In this document: positions 25,368 to 34,469 of the stretch, one piece after another
Numbering within the stretch: the first letter of the stretch is position 1
Layout: every line of letters begins with the position of its first letter
NCBI RefSeq assembly: GCF_000721495.1
Contig: NZ_JOHY01000002.1
Span: forward strand, 1-64,000
DNA length: 64,000 nucleotides
Direction: 5' to 3'
Origin: Streptomyces sp. NRRL F-5123
GTDB lineage: Bacteria; Actinomycetota; Actinomycetes; Streptomycetales; Streptomycetaceae
Program-made: the position numbers and the translations under genes
The notes under the pieces: generated by a model
The model's input: the letters and a program-made list of their open reading frames with translations, nothing else
The model's database searches: none
What the model was told of the DNA's origin: nothing

Positions 25368-28034
25368 ATGCTGACGCGTCTCGCCCTGAGAACCCTGAAG
25401 GCCCGAAGGGGCGGTTTCCTGGGCGCCTTTCTCGCCCTCTTCTGCGCCGCGGCGCTCATCACCGCGTGCGGCGGGCTGCTGGAGACGGGGCTGTCCGGCA
25501 GCATCGCCACCGAGCGGTACGGTGCCGCGCCGGTCGTCGTCACCGCCGACCAGAACGTCCACCAGACCACCGTCAAGCACAAGAAGGGCAAGACGAAGGT
25601 CAAGCACAAGGCCAAGGCGCTGGCCGAGCGCGTCTGGCTCCCCGCGGGCCTCGCCCCCCGCATCGCCGCCGTCCCCGGCGTCCGCGCGGTTGTCCCCGAA
25701 CTGACCTTCCCCGCCGAGACCTTCCCGGCCGCGGGAGCGGACACCGGCCCAGGCGCAGCCAGCTCGGGCGCAGCCGGCTCAGGCGCAGGCGGCTCGGGCA
25801 CCGACACCGGTGGCAAGGGCTCGGGCGGCGGGTCCGGCGCCACGTCGTACGGCCGGGCGTACGGGCACGGCTGGAACTCCGCCGTGCTCACGCCCTTCGC
25901 CCTCGTCGCCGGGCACGCACCGACCGCCGCGGACGAGGTCGTCGTCGACCGCGGGCTCGCCCGGCGGGCCCACCTGGCTCCCGGCGACCGGCTGACCGTC
26001 CAGTCGACGGCCGCCCCGCGGACGTACCGCGTCAGCGGCGTCGCCGCCCCCACCGCCCCAGGCGGCGCGGCGCACGCCGACCTCGCCGAGCAGACCAGCC
26101 TCTTCTTCAGCCAGGCCGAGGCCGAGCGGCTGGCCGCCCACCCGGGGCAGGTGGCTGCCTTCGGCGTACTGCCGCAGGCCGAGGGCGGGCCCGACCCGGA
26201 CGCCCTGCGCACGGCGCTCGACGGCACCAAGGCCCGTGTCCACACGGGCGACGGGCGCGGCGCGGCCGAATTCCCCGAAGCGGCCCGCGCCCGCGTCCAG
26301 CTGGTCAGCATGGGCGGGGCCATCGGCGGCACCGCGCTGCTGGTCGCGATCCTCGTCGTCGTCGGCACCTTCGCCCTGTCGCTGCGCCAGCGGCACCGCG
26401 AACTCGCCCTGCTGCGCGCCGTCGCCGCCACCTCCCGCCAGCTGCGGCAGCTCATCGGGCGCGAGGCGCTGCTCGTCGGCGCGACCGCCGGGGTGCTCGG
26501 CGCGCTCGCCGGACTGCCCCTGGCCCACTGGCTGCTCGGCCGCTTCGTGGCCCTGGGCGCGATCCCGGACACCCTGCGCCCCTCGGTCGGCTTCGTGCCG
26601 ATGGCCGCGGGCGCCCTGGCGACGACCGCGGGCGCGTGGGCCGCCGCCCGGATCTCCGCGCGCCGGATCACCCGACTGAGCCCGGCGCAGGCGCTCGCCG
26701 AGTCGCTGCTGGAGCGCGGCGCGTCCGCCGGCCGCACCGTCGCGGGCCTGCTGCTGCTCGGCGGCGGGGCGGCGCTCGTCGTCGTCCTGCGCTCGCTGCA
26801 CACCGAACCGGCCGCCACGCCGGTGACCTTCCTGACCGTGATCGTCCTCGCCATCGCCGTCTCCCTCCTCGGTCCGCTGCTGGTGCGCGGTGGTGCCGCG
26901 CTGCTGGCCGGGCCGCTGCGCGCGGCCCGCTTCCCCGGTGTCCTGGCCCGGCGCAACCTGCGGGGCAACGCGTTCCGCAACGCCGCCGCCGTCACCCCGC
27001 TCGCCCTGCTCGTCGCCATGGCCTCGACCGTCCTCTTCACCCAGGCGACGCTGCAGCACGCGGCCCACGACCAAGCCGCCGCGGGCACCCGCGGCTCCTG
27101 GGCGCTGACCTCCGACGGCCTCGGCGTCCCGGGCGCGGCCGCCGACGCCGTACGCCGCACGCCCGGCGTCACGTCCGTCACGGAGGTCGTCCGCACCACC
27201 GTCCGCGTCGGCCTCGACAAATTCCCCGCGCAGGGCGTCACCGCCGGCTCGCTCGGCCGCGACCTGGGCCCGGACCTGGACGTGGTGGACGGTTCGCTCA
27301 CCGGCTTCGGCGACACGAGCGTCGCGGTGAGCGAGACCGCCGCCCGCACCCGGCACGTGCACCCCGGCAGCACGCTGCGGGTGACCCTCGGCGACGGCAC
27401 GCCGGTGACGCTGACCGTCGCCGCCGTCTACGCCCGCGGACTCGGCTTCGGCGATCTCACCATGTCCCACGCCCTGGTGGCCCGGCACGTCGACGACCCG
27501 CTCGCCGCGGCCGTCCTGGTCCGCACCGCGGCCGGCACCGACCGCGCCGGCCTCGCCGCCGCCGTCCGCGGCTACCCCGGTATCCGCGTCCTCGCCCCCG
27601 GGCACGCGGCCGACGCGCTGGCCCCGACCGTGCGGCGCGGCAACGCCGAGGCGCAATTCCTGGCCATGGGCCTGGTCCTGGTCTTCACCGCCATCGCCGC
27701 CGTCAACACCCTGGCCATGTCGACCGCCGAGCGCGTCCGGGAATTCGCCCGGCTGCTGCTCGCGGGCGCCACCCGGCGGCAGGTGCTCCGCATGCTGGCC
27801 TGCGAGGCCACCGCCGTCGTCACCCTCGCGGGGCTGCTCGGCACCGCCATCTCCCTTGCTGTCCTCACCGCTTTCAGCACCGGCATGACCGGCACCTCCT
27901 CTCCGACCCTCGCGCTGCTCCCCTACCTGTCCGTCCTCGCGCTCGCCGTCCTGCTCGCCCTCCCCGCGACCGCCCTCCCCGGCCGCTTCGCCCTGCGCCC
28001 GCGGCCCGTCGACGTGATGGCCGCCGCCGACTAG
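25368..28034 (+). CDS. FtsX-like ABC-transporter permease, no partner ATPase in view
   Basis: An 888-residue membrane protein. N-terminal signal-anchor helix (about 15-42), then a large extracellular domain with a Lys-rich patch (about 65-80, KHKKGKTKVKHKAK) and a Gly/Ser-rich loop. The first FtsX permease domain (about 310-430) contains AILVVVGTFALSLRQRHRELALLRAVAATSRQLRQL. A middle transmembrane pair is followed by a second MacB/FtsX extracellular stretch and the C-terminal FtsX domain with VFTAIAAVNTLAMSTAERVREFARLLLAGATRRQVLRM. The usual adjacent MacB-type ATPase is absent within at least 2 kb on either side. The gene may use an ATPase encoded elsewhere. Confidence 0.85.
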   Translation: MLTRLALRTLKARRGGFLGAFLALFCAAALITACGGLLETGLSGSIATERYGAAPVVVTADQNVHQTTVKHKKGKTKVKHKAKALAERVWLPAGLAPRIAAVPGVRAVVPELTFPAETFPAAGADTGPGAASSGAAGSGAGGSGTDTGGKGSGGGSGATSYGRAYGHGWNSAVLTPFALVAGHAPTAADEVVVDRGLARRAHLAPGDRLTVQSTAAPRTYRVSGVAAPTAPGGAAHADLAEQTSLFFSQAEAERLAAHPGQVAAFGVLPQAEGGPDPDALRTALDGTKARVHTGDGRGAAEFPEAARARVQLVSMGGAIGGTALLVAILVVVGTFALSLRQRHRELALLRAVAATSRQLRQLIGREALLVGATAGVLGALAGLPLAHWLLGRFVALGAIPDTLRPSVGFVPMAAGALATTAGAWAAARISARRITRLSPAQALAESLLERGASAGRTVAGLLLLGGGAALVVVLRSLHTEPAATPVTFLTVIVLAIAVSLLGPLLVRGGAALLAGPLRAARFPGVLARRNLRGNAFRNAAAVTPLALLVAMASTVLFTQATLQHAAHDQAAAGTRGSWALTSDGLGVPGAAADAVRRTPGVTSVTEVVRTTVRVGLDKFPAQGVTAGSLGRDLGPDLDVVDGSLTGFGDTSVAVSETAARTRHVHPGSTLRVTLGDGTPVTLTVAAVYARGLGFGDLTMSHALVARHVDDPLAAAVLVRTAAGTDRAGLAAAVRGYPGIRVLAPGHAADALAPTVRRGNAEAQFLAMGLVLVFTAIAAVNTLAMSTAERVREFARLLLAGATRRQVLRMLACEATAVVTLAGLLGTAISLAVLTAFSTGMTGTSSPTLALLPYLSVLALAVLLALPATALPGRFALRPRPVDVMAAAD

Positions 28035-28074
28035 CTCCTCCCGATCCCTCCGCTTCCTCCCGATCCCTCCCGCG

Positions 28075-28104
28075 CTCCGGGGGCCGTCCGCACGGCCCCC
28101 GGAG
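28075..28104. terminator. Hairpin terminator after the permease
   Basis: 13-bp perfect arms CTCCGGGGGCCGT and its complement, 4-nt loop, 41 bp after the stop. Confidence 0.85.
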
Positions 28105-28689
28105 CTTCGGAGCCTCGGGCGGAAGCGGCCCTTCGCGGCTTTCCGCCCTGTTGATGACAGTCTGCACCAAGGGTCTGACAACGCCCCCCAAATCGCCACT
28201 GACCAGCCATGATCCGCTCACAGGGGCTGCGCCGCGGGCGTGCGACGCGGCACCGAGGACGCCCCCGCCCGCGACAGGCTCCGGCGCCGTCACCGTCACC
28301 GCGACCGCCCGACCGGACCGCCCTCGCGGGCACGCCCGACGCCCCGGGCGTCTTCCTCGTCTCAGCCACCGGGCGCTCCGGGTACGGCGATTGCACGCGC
28401 GCCCACCCGCGGTCGACAGGCGGGGGGACGGCGACCGGCGTGCGGCGATCCGCCGGGCCCGAGGCCGAACGCCGGACACCGAACGCGAACATCCGCTTGG
28501 GCATTTACCCGATCCCGCCCGAACTCACGCCGGAATGCCGGGATTTCCCTCTTTGCGGGTAACCGTGTGCGCTTGCGGTGTGCGAGTGACGGGCACCGGG
28601 CACCTCTTCCGACGAGCCGGGCAGAGGGTCCGGCCGCGGGGTCCCCATCCCCACGACGGCAGCATCACGGCAAGAGAGGCAACGGAGCC
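28105..28689. other. Long intergenic region before the EF-hand gene
   Basis: 585 bp. A 117-codon plus-strand frame at 28209-28562 is Arg/Pro-rich without protein-like pattern, so I reject it. The last about 150 bp, with AT-richer words (CATTTACCCG and GGATTTCCC near 28501-28553), is the probable promoter region of the EF-hand gene. Confidence 0.55.
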
Positions 28690-29241
28690 ATGCGCACAGA
28701 GGCCACCCGGAGGGTCGCGCTCGTCTTTTCGCTGCTCGACGCGAACGGCAACGGGGTGCTGGAGGCCGACGACTTCTCCCTCATGAGCGACCGCGTCGTC
28801 GCCGCCGCGCCGCGCGCGAGCACAGCGGCCCAGGAGCGGATGCACGCCGCTTTCGCACGCTACTGGACCACGCTTCTGAAGGAGTTGGACGCCGACCGGG
28901 ACGGGCGGATCGACTTCGAGGAATTCCGCTCGTGCGTCCTGTCCCCGGCGCGCTTCGCGCCGACCGTCGGCGAATTCGCCGAGGCCCTCGCCGAGCTGGG
29001 CGACCCGGACGGCGACGGGCTCGTGGAGCGGCCCGCGTTCATGGCGCTGATGACGGCCATCGGCTTCCGCCGCGACAACATCGACATCCTCTTCGACGCC
29101 TTCTCCCCCACCCCCGACGACCGGATCGGGGTACGGACCTGGGCCGAGGGGATCAAGGACTACTACGCGCCCGACAAGGCCGGCATCCCCGGCGACCACC
29201 TGGTCGCCGGGGCCAGCGACACGGCGGGCACCGCGGCCTGA
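28690..29241 (+). CDS. EF-hand calcium-binding protein
   Basis: A 183-residue calmodulin-like protein from ATG 28690 after GAGAGG. EF-hand 1 is DANGNGVLEADDF, EF-hand 2 is DADRDGRIDFEEF and EF-hand 3 is DPDGDGLVERPAF, each with the 1-3-5-7-9-12 ligands. The fourth loop (SPTPDDRIGVRTW) is degenerate. This fits bacterial calerythrin-type proteins (Streptomyces CabC-like), cytoplasmic calcium buffers or sensors. CabC-like proteins affect spore germination and hyphal growth in S. coelicolor; the target here is not visible. It stands alone. Confidence 0.9.
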   Translation: MRTEATRRVALVFSLLDANGNGVLEADDFSLMSDRVVAAAPRASTAAQERMHAAFARYWTTLLKELDADRDGRIDFEEFRSCVLSPARFAPTVGEFAEALAELGDPDGDGLVERPAFMALMTAIGFRRDNIDILFDAFSPTPDDRIGVRTWAEGIKDYYAPDKAGIPGDHLVAGASDTAGTAA

Positions 29242-29338
29242 GCGGCATACCGGGGCCGCCCCGCGCCCGCCGCCCCCCGCCCCGGGCCCCCGTCGCGGGC
29301 CCGTACCGCCTTCGCGGCGCTCGGCAGAATGTCCCCGC

Positions 29339-29824
29339 TCAGTCGAGCGCCGCGAAGGCCCCCGATGCGTAGGAGCCGCCCTGGTTCCGGACGATGACGC
29401 CCATCCGGTTCGCCGCGTTGATGAGCGAGACCAGGACGATCAGCGTGCCGGTCTGGTCCTCGTCGTAGTGCTCGCGCAACGCCGCCCAGGTCGCGTCGGA
29501 CACGCCCGGGGCGCCGTCGGCGATCCGGGTGCCCTCCTCGGCGAAGGCCAGCGCCGCGCGTTCGGCCTCGGTGAAGACGGTGGTGTGCCGCCAGGTCGCG
29601 ACGAGACCGAGCCGCAGCGCGCTCTCCCCGGCCCCCGCGGCCTCCTTGAGGTGGACGTCGGCGCAATAGCCGCAGCCGTTGATCTGGCTGACGCGCAACT
29701 GCACCAGTTCCAGCAGCGCGCGCGGCAGCGTCGTGGACTCGAAGAGCGCCGTCGAGGTGGCGTAGAAGTGCTTGCCGACGTTCCTGGACGTCGGGGTGGC
29801 GAGCAGGTCGAAGCGGGGTGCCAT
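29339..29824 (-). CDS. Carboxymuconolactone-decarboxylase/AhpD-family protein (ECF41 partner)
   Basis: A 161-residue protein. ATG 29824 has GGGAGGAC upstream. The active-site helix NGCGYCADVHLKEA carries the E...CxxC...H signature of AhpD-like alkylhydroperoxidases, so it is likely redox-active against peroxides or small oxidants. In actinobacteria such proteins form the COE class that is conserved next to ECF41 sigma factors, and the divergent gene here is exactly that sigma. The spacer contains TGTGACG and CGTCACA copies, related to the ECF41 −35 word TGTCACA, that could fire in both directions. Confidence 0.9.
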   Translation of the reverse strand: MAPRFDLLATPTSRNVGKHFYATSTALFESTTLPRALLELVQLRVSQINGCGYCADVHLKEAAGAGESALRLGLVATWRHTTVFTEAERAALAFAEEGTRIADGAPGVSDATWAALREHYDEDQTGTLIVLVSLINAANRMGVIVRNQGGSYASGAFAALD

Positions 29825-29904
29825 GGGGGGTGTCCTCCCGTGCGGTGGTGCGCCGTGCGGTGGTGCGCGGCGCCGATCGCCCACAGGACACCGGCCGTCC
29901 GCGC

Positions 29905-29992
29905 CCTGTGACGCGCCCGCCGCTGTGACGAGTGCCACGCCTCCCACCCGTCACACGGCCGCCCCGGCCGGTGTCACGTGGGCGGCGCCGTC
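29905..29992. promoter_or_regulatory. Divergent spacer with TGTCACA-like boxes
   Basis: Four related words sit between the AhpD-like gene and the sigma gene: TGTGACG at 29907-29913 and 29924-29930 (CGTCACA when read on the minus strand), CGTCACA at 29949-29955 and TGTCACG at 29972-29978. The published ECF41 −35 consensus is TGTCACA with CGTC at −10. I could not fix a correctly spaced −10 for any copy, so the promoter call is tentative. Confidence 0.45.
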
Positions 29993-30036
29993 CGCAAACG
30001 GGCAGGCGGAGAAGGGCGGAGAAGGGCAGGGCGGAC

Positions 30037-31101
30037 ATGAGCGAGCACACCACCGACGGCACGGCGACGCCGGTCACGGCAGCGGCCACCCGGACGACCG
30101 CGGCATCGGCCGCAGCAGCGGCGCGAGGCGGCACCGCCCCCGGCAGGACAACCGCCGCCCCGCACCACGACGCGGACATCCGCGGCCCCGCGGACCGGCC
30201 GGGCGGCGCGATGGACGCGGCAACCGAGGCATTCGTCGCGCACCGCAACCTCCTCTTCACCGTCGCCTACGAGATGCTCGGCTCCGCCGCCGACGCCGAG
30301 GACGTCCTCCAGGAGACGTGGCTGCGCTGGATCGCCGTCGACCTGGCCGCGGTCCGCGAGCCGCGCGCGTACCTGGTCCGCGCCACCACCCGCCAAGCGC
30401 TCGTCCGGCTGCGCACCCTCAGCCGCCGCCGCGAGACCTATGTCGGCCCCTGGCTGCCCGAACCCCTGCTGACCACACGCGACGTCGCCGAGGACGTCGA
30501 GCTGGCGGACAGCGTCTCGACGGCGATGCTGCTCGTGCTGGAGACGCTCGCGCCGACCGAGCGCGCGGTCTTCGTGCTGCGCGAGGTCTTCGCCGTCGAC
30601 TACGCCGAGATCGCCGCGGCCGTCGACAAGTCCCCCGCGGCGGTGCGGCAGATCGCGCACCGCGCCCGCGCGCACGTCGCCGCCCGCCGCCCGCGCGCCG
30701 AGCAGGGCACCGTTCCCGCAGCCGAGAGCCGCCGCGCGCTCGCCGCCTTCCGGCTGGCGGCGGAGACCGGCGACCTGCGCGAGCTGCTGGACATGCTCGC
30801 CCCGGACGTCGTCCTCGTCGGTGACGGCGGAGGCGTGCGCACCGCCGCGACCGCCCCGGTCAGCGGCGCGGACGCGGTCGGCGCCACGCTCTCCGCGGGC
30901 CTGCCCGAGCTGGGCCGCCGGGCCACGCTCGAATGGCTCCTGGTCAACGGCTCCCCGGCGCTGCTCGTCCGCATCGACGGCGAGGTCGACGACGTCGTGA
31001 CCGTCCGCGTCGACGACGGCCTGATCAGCGCGCTGTACGTGGTGCGCAATCCCGAGAAGCTCTCCCGCATCGGGTACGAGACGCGGATCACCCGGGCCTG
31101 A
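30037..31101 (+). CDS. ECF41-type sigma factor with C-terminal SnoaL-like regulatory domain
   Basis: A 354-residue sigma factor. The start at 30037 follows a G-rich site; an alternative ATG at 30211 would remove a 58-residue Thr/Ala/Gly-rich N-terminal extension absent from most family members. Region 2: FVAHRNLLFTVAYEMLGSAADAEDVLQETWLRW. Region 4: LETLAPTERAVFVLREVFAVDYAEIAAAVDKSPAAVRQIAHRARAHV. The C-terminal domain (about 240-345) is SnoaL_2-like and carries GDGGGVR, the DGGGK-like motif that in ECF41 both supports and limits sigma activity. No classical anti-sigma gene is nearby. The divergent AhpD-like gene is the standard target and partner. Confidence 0.93.
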   Translation: MSEHTTDGTATPVTAAATRTTAASAAAAARGGTAPGRTTAAPHHDADIRGPADRPGGAMDAATEAFVAHRNLLFTVAYEMLGSAADAEDVLQETWLRWIAVDLAAVREPRAYLVRATTRQALVRLRTLSRRRETYVGPWLPEPLLTTRDVAEDVELADSVSTAMLLVLETLAPTERAVFVLREVFAVDYAEIAAAVDKSPAAVRQIAHRARAHVAARRPRAEQGTVPAAESRRALAAFRLAAETGDLRELLDMLAPDVVLVGDGGGVRTAATAPVSGADAVGATLSAGLPELGRRATLEWLLVNGSPALLVRIDGEVDDVVTVRVDDGLISALYVVRNPEKLSRIGYETRITRA

Positions 31102-31114
31102 CCGGACGCGCGCC

Positions 31115-32938
31115 CTAGAACGGCTCCCGCAGCAGCGGGAGCCGCCGCAGGTGCTCCTCCGGCACCTCGAAAGCCGCCGTCAGCAGCGGGAGATGGGGCG
31201 CGAGACGGCCGGTCAGGTCGTCGCGGGCCCCGGCCCAGGCGCCGGCCTGGGCCGCGGTGAGGGCGCCGTCGGCGAGCAGCGGGCCGGTCGACTCGCGCAG
31301 GTGGTCCAGCAGGAAGAGCGCGGCCAGGCCGTCCAGCAGCCCCGCCGCCCGCGGGTCGGCGCACCGCTCGCCCGCGGCGGCCAGCGCCTCGCCCGCACCG
31401 CGTACGGCATGGGCGCGGACGAGCTCCACCGCCGCGCCCGAGGCGTGGTTCCAGCGCTCCAGCGGGCTGCCTGCCGGGGCGTCCCGCATCCGCTCGCGGG
31501 CCCGCAGCTGCCAGTGGCGCTCGGCGGCGGCCGCGCGGCCCAGCAGGAAGCGCGGGTCGGTGAGCGCCTCGGTGCCGGTCGGCGCGGGCGGGGCGGGGGG
31601 CAGCGACTGCCCGAAGACCATCTCACTGCCCGCCTTGCACCACACCGGCAGGTTGTCGCCCTCGGCCGTGACGGCGCCCTCGGCGTTGGCGTAGTAGTCG
31701 GACAGCGCGTTCGCCGGGAAGAGGCCGCGCGCGCCGACGCGCTCCCGGCATTCGGCGATGACGTCCCGCGCCTGCCAGGTGATCCAGCCCTTGGCGATGC
31801 CCACCAGCCGCTCCGCCGAAGCGCGTTCCTGCGGGGAGTGGCCGATCCAGCGGCGTACGACCCGGCGGTGCCACAGCGTCATGGCGTACGCGGTGGCGGT
31901 CGCGCGCAGCAGCGGGGCGGCGTGGCTGCGCAGCGCGTTGATCCGGACGCGGCTGCCGGGTACGGCACCGGACACCACGCGCAGCTCGCCGTACCGTACG
32001 GCCACGGCCAGCGCGGCGCGGGCCCCGCCCGCGGTGGCGGCGCTCATGCACAGCTTGCCGACGGTGACCCGGCGGATCGCGTGCAGCACCCGGCGCCGGG
32101 CGCTCCCGACCTCCGCGTCGAGCGTGCCGTCGGGCCGCAGCCTGCCGTGCCGGCCCTGGAGCAGCGCGCCGGGCGGCAGCCGGACGTGCTCGAAGGCGGT
32201 GGCGCAGTGGTCGACGGGGTCGCCGACGCGCCGCGGCAGCGGCTCGATCCGCACGCCGGGCAGCGGACCGCCGTCCTCGCCGGTGAGCGGGGCGAGCAGC
32301 AGGAAGACCCCGTGGTCCGTACCGCCGGCGAGCAGCCGCGCCGCGACCACCGCGGTCTTGGGACCGCCCGCGGGCCCGGTGTTGGGCATGAACTTGACCG
32401 CGCCCGGGTGCGGGGTGTGCAGGACGAAGCCGCCGTCCGCCGGATCCCAGGTCGCGGTGGTCTCCAGCGCCGAGACGTCGTTGCCGTGCGCGCGCTCGGT
32501 GCACAGGAACACGCCCGTCCGCCGCAGTGACGTGAAATCCCGTACGTCGTGCGCCGGAGCCGTGGCGGTGTCGTCGAGGACACTGCCGAGGAAGAGGTTG
32601 AAGTGGATGCCGGCCACCGTCGCCGTGGCGCCGTCCACCTGGCCCGTCCACTCGTGCAGCGCCGCGAGCCCGCGCACGTCGCCCGCGAGGGCCACCGGGT
32701 CCGGCACCTCGTCGTGCAGCGCGCGCAGCCGCCCGTACGCCCGCGCCCACCGCTCCTGGTCGGACAGGTGCGGTGCGTGGCGGAAGACGTCCGCGGACAC
32801 GGCCTTGCGCCACAGGCCGTGCCACTCCCCGGGGCCGTCCTCGTACAGCACGGCCGCGAGCGCCGCCGGCCGTACACCGGACTCCTGGGCGGGGATCCGG
32901 GCCGGTGCGGAAGCCGACGGCGGGTTCACGATCTTCAT
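31115..32938 (-). CDS. Acyl-CoA oxidase-like flavoprotein
   Basis: A 607-residue FAD enzyme starting at ATG 32938. The fold follows acyl-CoA oxidases: N-terminal helical bundle, then CTERAHGNDVSALETTATWDPADGGFVLHTP (GHGSN-like and TTATYD motifs), KFMPNTGPAG, and a C-terminal TAEGDNLPVW that supplies the catalytic Glu (TxEGxN motif of ACOX). Two ACOX-type C-terminal helical domains follow to residue 607. Oxidation of an acyl-CoA to the 2-enoyl-CoA with O2 as acceptor is the family reaction, for example in secondary-metabolite side chains. No biosynthetic genes are adjacent, so the substrate is unknown. Confidence 0.8.
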   Translation of the reverse strand: MKIVNPPSASAPARIPAQESGVRPAALAAVLYEDGPGEWHGLWRKAVSADVFRHAPHLSDQERWARAYGRLRALHDEVPDPVALAGDVRGLAALHEWTGQVDGATATVAGIHFNLFLGSVLDDTATAPAHDVRDFTSLRRTGVFLCTERAHGNDVSALETTATWDPADGGFVLHTPHPGAVKFMPNTGPAGGPKTAVVAARLLAGGTDHGVFLLLAPLTGEDGGPLPGVRIEPLPRRVGDPVDHCATAFEHVRLPPGALLQGRHGRLRPDGTLDAEVGSARRRVLHAIRRVTVGKLCMSAATAGGARAALAVAVRYGELRVVSGAVPGSRVRINALRSHAAPLLRATATAYAMTLWHRRVVRRWIGHSPQERASAERLVGIAKGWITWQARDVIAECRERVGARGLFPANALSDYYANAEGAVTAEGDNLPVWCKAGSEMVFGQSLPPAPPAPTGTEALTDPRFLLGRAAAAERHWQLRARERMRDAPAGSPLERWNHASGAAVELVRAHAVRGAGEALAAAGERCADPRAAGLLDGLAALFLLDHLRESTGPLLADGALTAAQAGAWAGARDDLTGRLAPHLPLLTAAFEVPEEHLRRLPLLREPF

Positions 32939-33115
32939 GCCCTGGCAACGACGCCGCCAACCTGCGGCTACTGCACGACCCGTTACGCGGAGGTGCGCGA
33001 CCCACACAGGCGTACGCGGGGCGCACTCGGCCGACCGCGCCCCCGCCGGAGTGCACAAGGCCGGCCCGTACCCGTGCACGGCCGCCCGCACCCCGTCATC
33101 GCCTCGGCTCCGCCG

Positions 33116-33640
33116 TCAGTCCTCGTAGGCGGGGAAGTCGGCGGGGTCGGGCCGCCGGGCGTCGTCGAAGCCGTCTGCGAGCAGGTCGGCGGAGGTGACC
33201 ACGGTGTCCGCGCGGTCGCCCAGGACGTGCCCGGCCAGCGTGTCGAGCATCTCCCGGTGGGCCGCGCGGGAGGTCTTCGTGGCCTCCTCGATCCGGTCGC
33301 CCGCCGCGCGGACGCGCTCGCCCGCCGGGCCCGCCTCGTCCAGCTTCTGCAGGAGCAGACCCGCCTCCAGGTAACCGGACCAGGGCGTCCGGATCGCGAG
33401 GTAGGAGCGCGCGGTGCTCCCGAAGAGCATCAGCAGGACCCGCGCGTCGAAGTCTGTCGCCCGGCTGCTCACGAGCGTCGCGCCGAAGCACCGTTCCAGG
33501 GCCGTTTCCAGCTCCGCCCAGTAGGCGGCCAGCGCTTCGTTGAAGGCGTCGCCTCCGCGGGAGTAGTCGCCGAAGCCGCTGGCGGGCCCTGCCAGGACGT
33601 GCAGCCTGCAGTCGACGAGCGCGGAGCGGTCGTAGTTCAC
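33116..33640 (-). CDS. Hypothetical helical protein
   Basis: A 174-residue soluble, mostly helical protein. I do not recognise a family. Features seen: an N-terminal segment RSALVDCRLHVLAGPASGFGDYSRGG, a long central helix AYWAELETALERCFG, and an acidic end DPADFPAYED. Codon usage is normal for the window, so it is probably real. It is separated from the MoxR remnant by 194 bp and from the acyl-CoA oxidase by 177 bp, so it is monocistronic. Confidence 0.65.
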   Translation of the reverse strand: MNYDRSALVDCRLHVLAGPASGFGDYSRGGDAFNEALAAYWAELETALERCFGATLVSSRATDFDARVLLMLFGSTARSYLAIRTPWSGYLEAGLLLQKLDEAGPAGERVRAAGDRIEEATKTSRAAHREMLDTLAGHVLGDRADTVVTSADLLADGFDDARRPDPADFPAYED

Positions 33641-33834
33641 GAAGGACTCCCGGAGGGGGCTCGGCGAGCGGGGCTCGGCGGACAGGTCGGCATCGTAGGC
33701 GCCCGCGGCGGGCGTCGTCGTCCGGTTAATCCGGGTGCGGGCTCGGTGCCACGCGGTGGACGATGAGGTGCGGTCCGCCCCGGGGTCGGGATGTCCGGCC
33801 GCTCATCACACCCACTCCGAGGAGGAGTTGACGC

Positions 33835-34469
33835 GTGCAGTCCGCCGTCGCCGTGAGCCCGTCGCAGGTGCCCGAGCTGCTGCTCGGGCTCGCGACCGTG
33901 CGGCCGGTGTTCCTGTGGGGTGCGCCCGGCATCGGGAAGTCGTCCCTGGTGCGGGAGTTCGCGGAGTCGCTGGGGCTTGAGTGCGTGAGCCTGCTCGGGA
34001 CGCAGCTCGCGCCCGAGGACCTGATCGGGGTGCCGCAGATCCGCGACGGGCGCTCCGTCTTCTGCCCGCCCGAGACGATCGCGCGCGACGAGCCGTACTG
34101 CCTCTTCCTGGACGAGCTCAACGCCGCTGCGCCCGACGTGCAGAAGGCCTTCTACTCGCTCATCCTCGACCGCCGCATCGGCGGCTACGAGCTGCCCGCG
34201 GGGAGCATCGTCATCGGCGCGGGCAACCGGGCCACGGACAACGCGCTCGCCCGCCCCCTCGCGTCCGCGCTGGTCAACCGGCTGGCGCACGTCCACCTGG
34301 AGGCGTCCGCGACGGACTGGCTGCGCTGGGCGGCGGGGCCGCGCCCGTCCTCGTCATCACCGACGGCGCCTGCGACGCCCTCCGCATCGCCCGCCCGCAC
34401 GCCTTCCTGCTCCCCCGCGGGGCCCGCCTGCCCTTCACCCCGCGCGGCCCGGTCTTCCCCATGCACTGA
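33835..34469 (+). pseudogene. MoxR AAA-ATPase fused by deletion to the tail of a VWA-like gene
   Basis: Residues 1-about 166 from GTG 33835 are a normal MoxR-type AAA-ATPase N-terminal half: Walker A GAPGIGKSS (29-37), Walker B LFLDELN, sensor-1 GAGNRATDNALARPL. The chain then loses its lid domain. From about 34335 another frame encodes PVLVITDGACDALRIARPHAFLLPRGARLPFTPRGPVF, the C-terminal end of the VWA-like (DUF2201) metallopeptidase usually encoded just downstream of this ATPase. The two parts are out of frame, so the fused frame runs into unrelated sequence and converges on the HAD gene. A deletion of roughly 1.5-2 kb removed the ATPase's C-terminus and most of the VWA gene. Calling it a pseudogene is well supported. 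Confidence 0.85.

Noticed and set aside
28209..28562. 117-codon plus-strand ORF before the EF-hand gene
   Set aside because: Arg/Pro-rich without pattern and no ribosome site.
24695..28786. 1363-codon plus-strand frame over the AHSA1 and FtsX genes
   Set aside because: Shadow of the GC-biased permease frame; an Arg/Pro-rich product without motifs.
29972..29992. ECF41 promoter TGTCACG...CGTC
   Set aside because: The spacing between the two boxes is about 10 bp, too short for the family's −35/−10 distance. Left as tentative.
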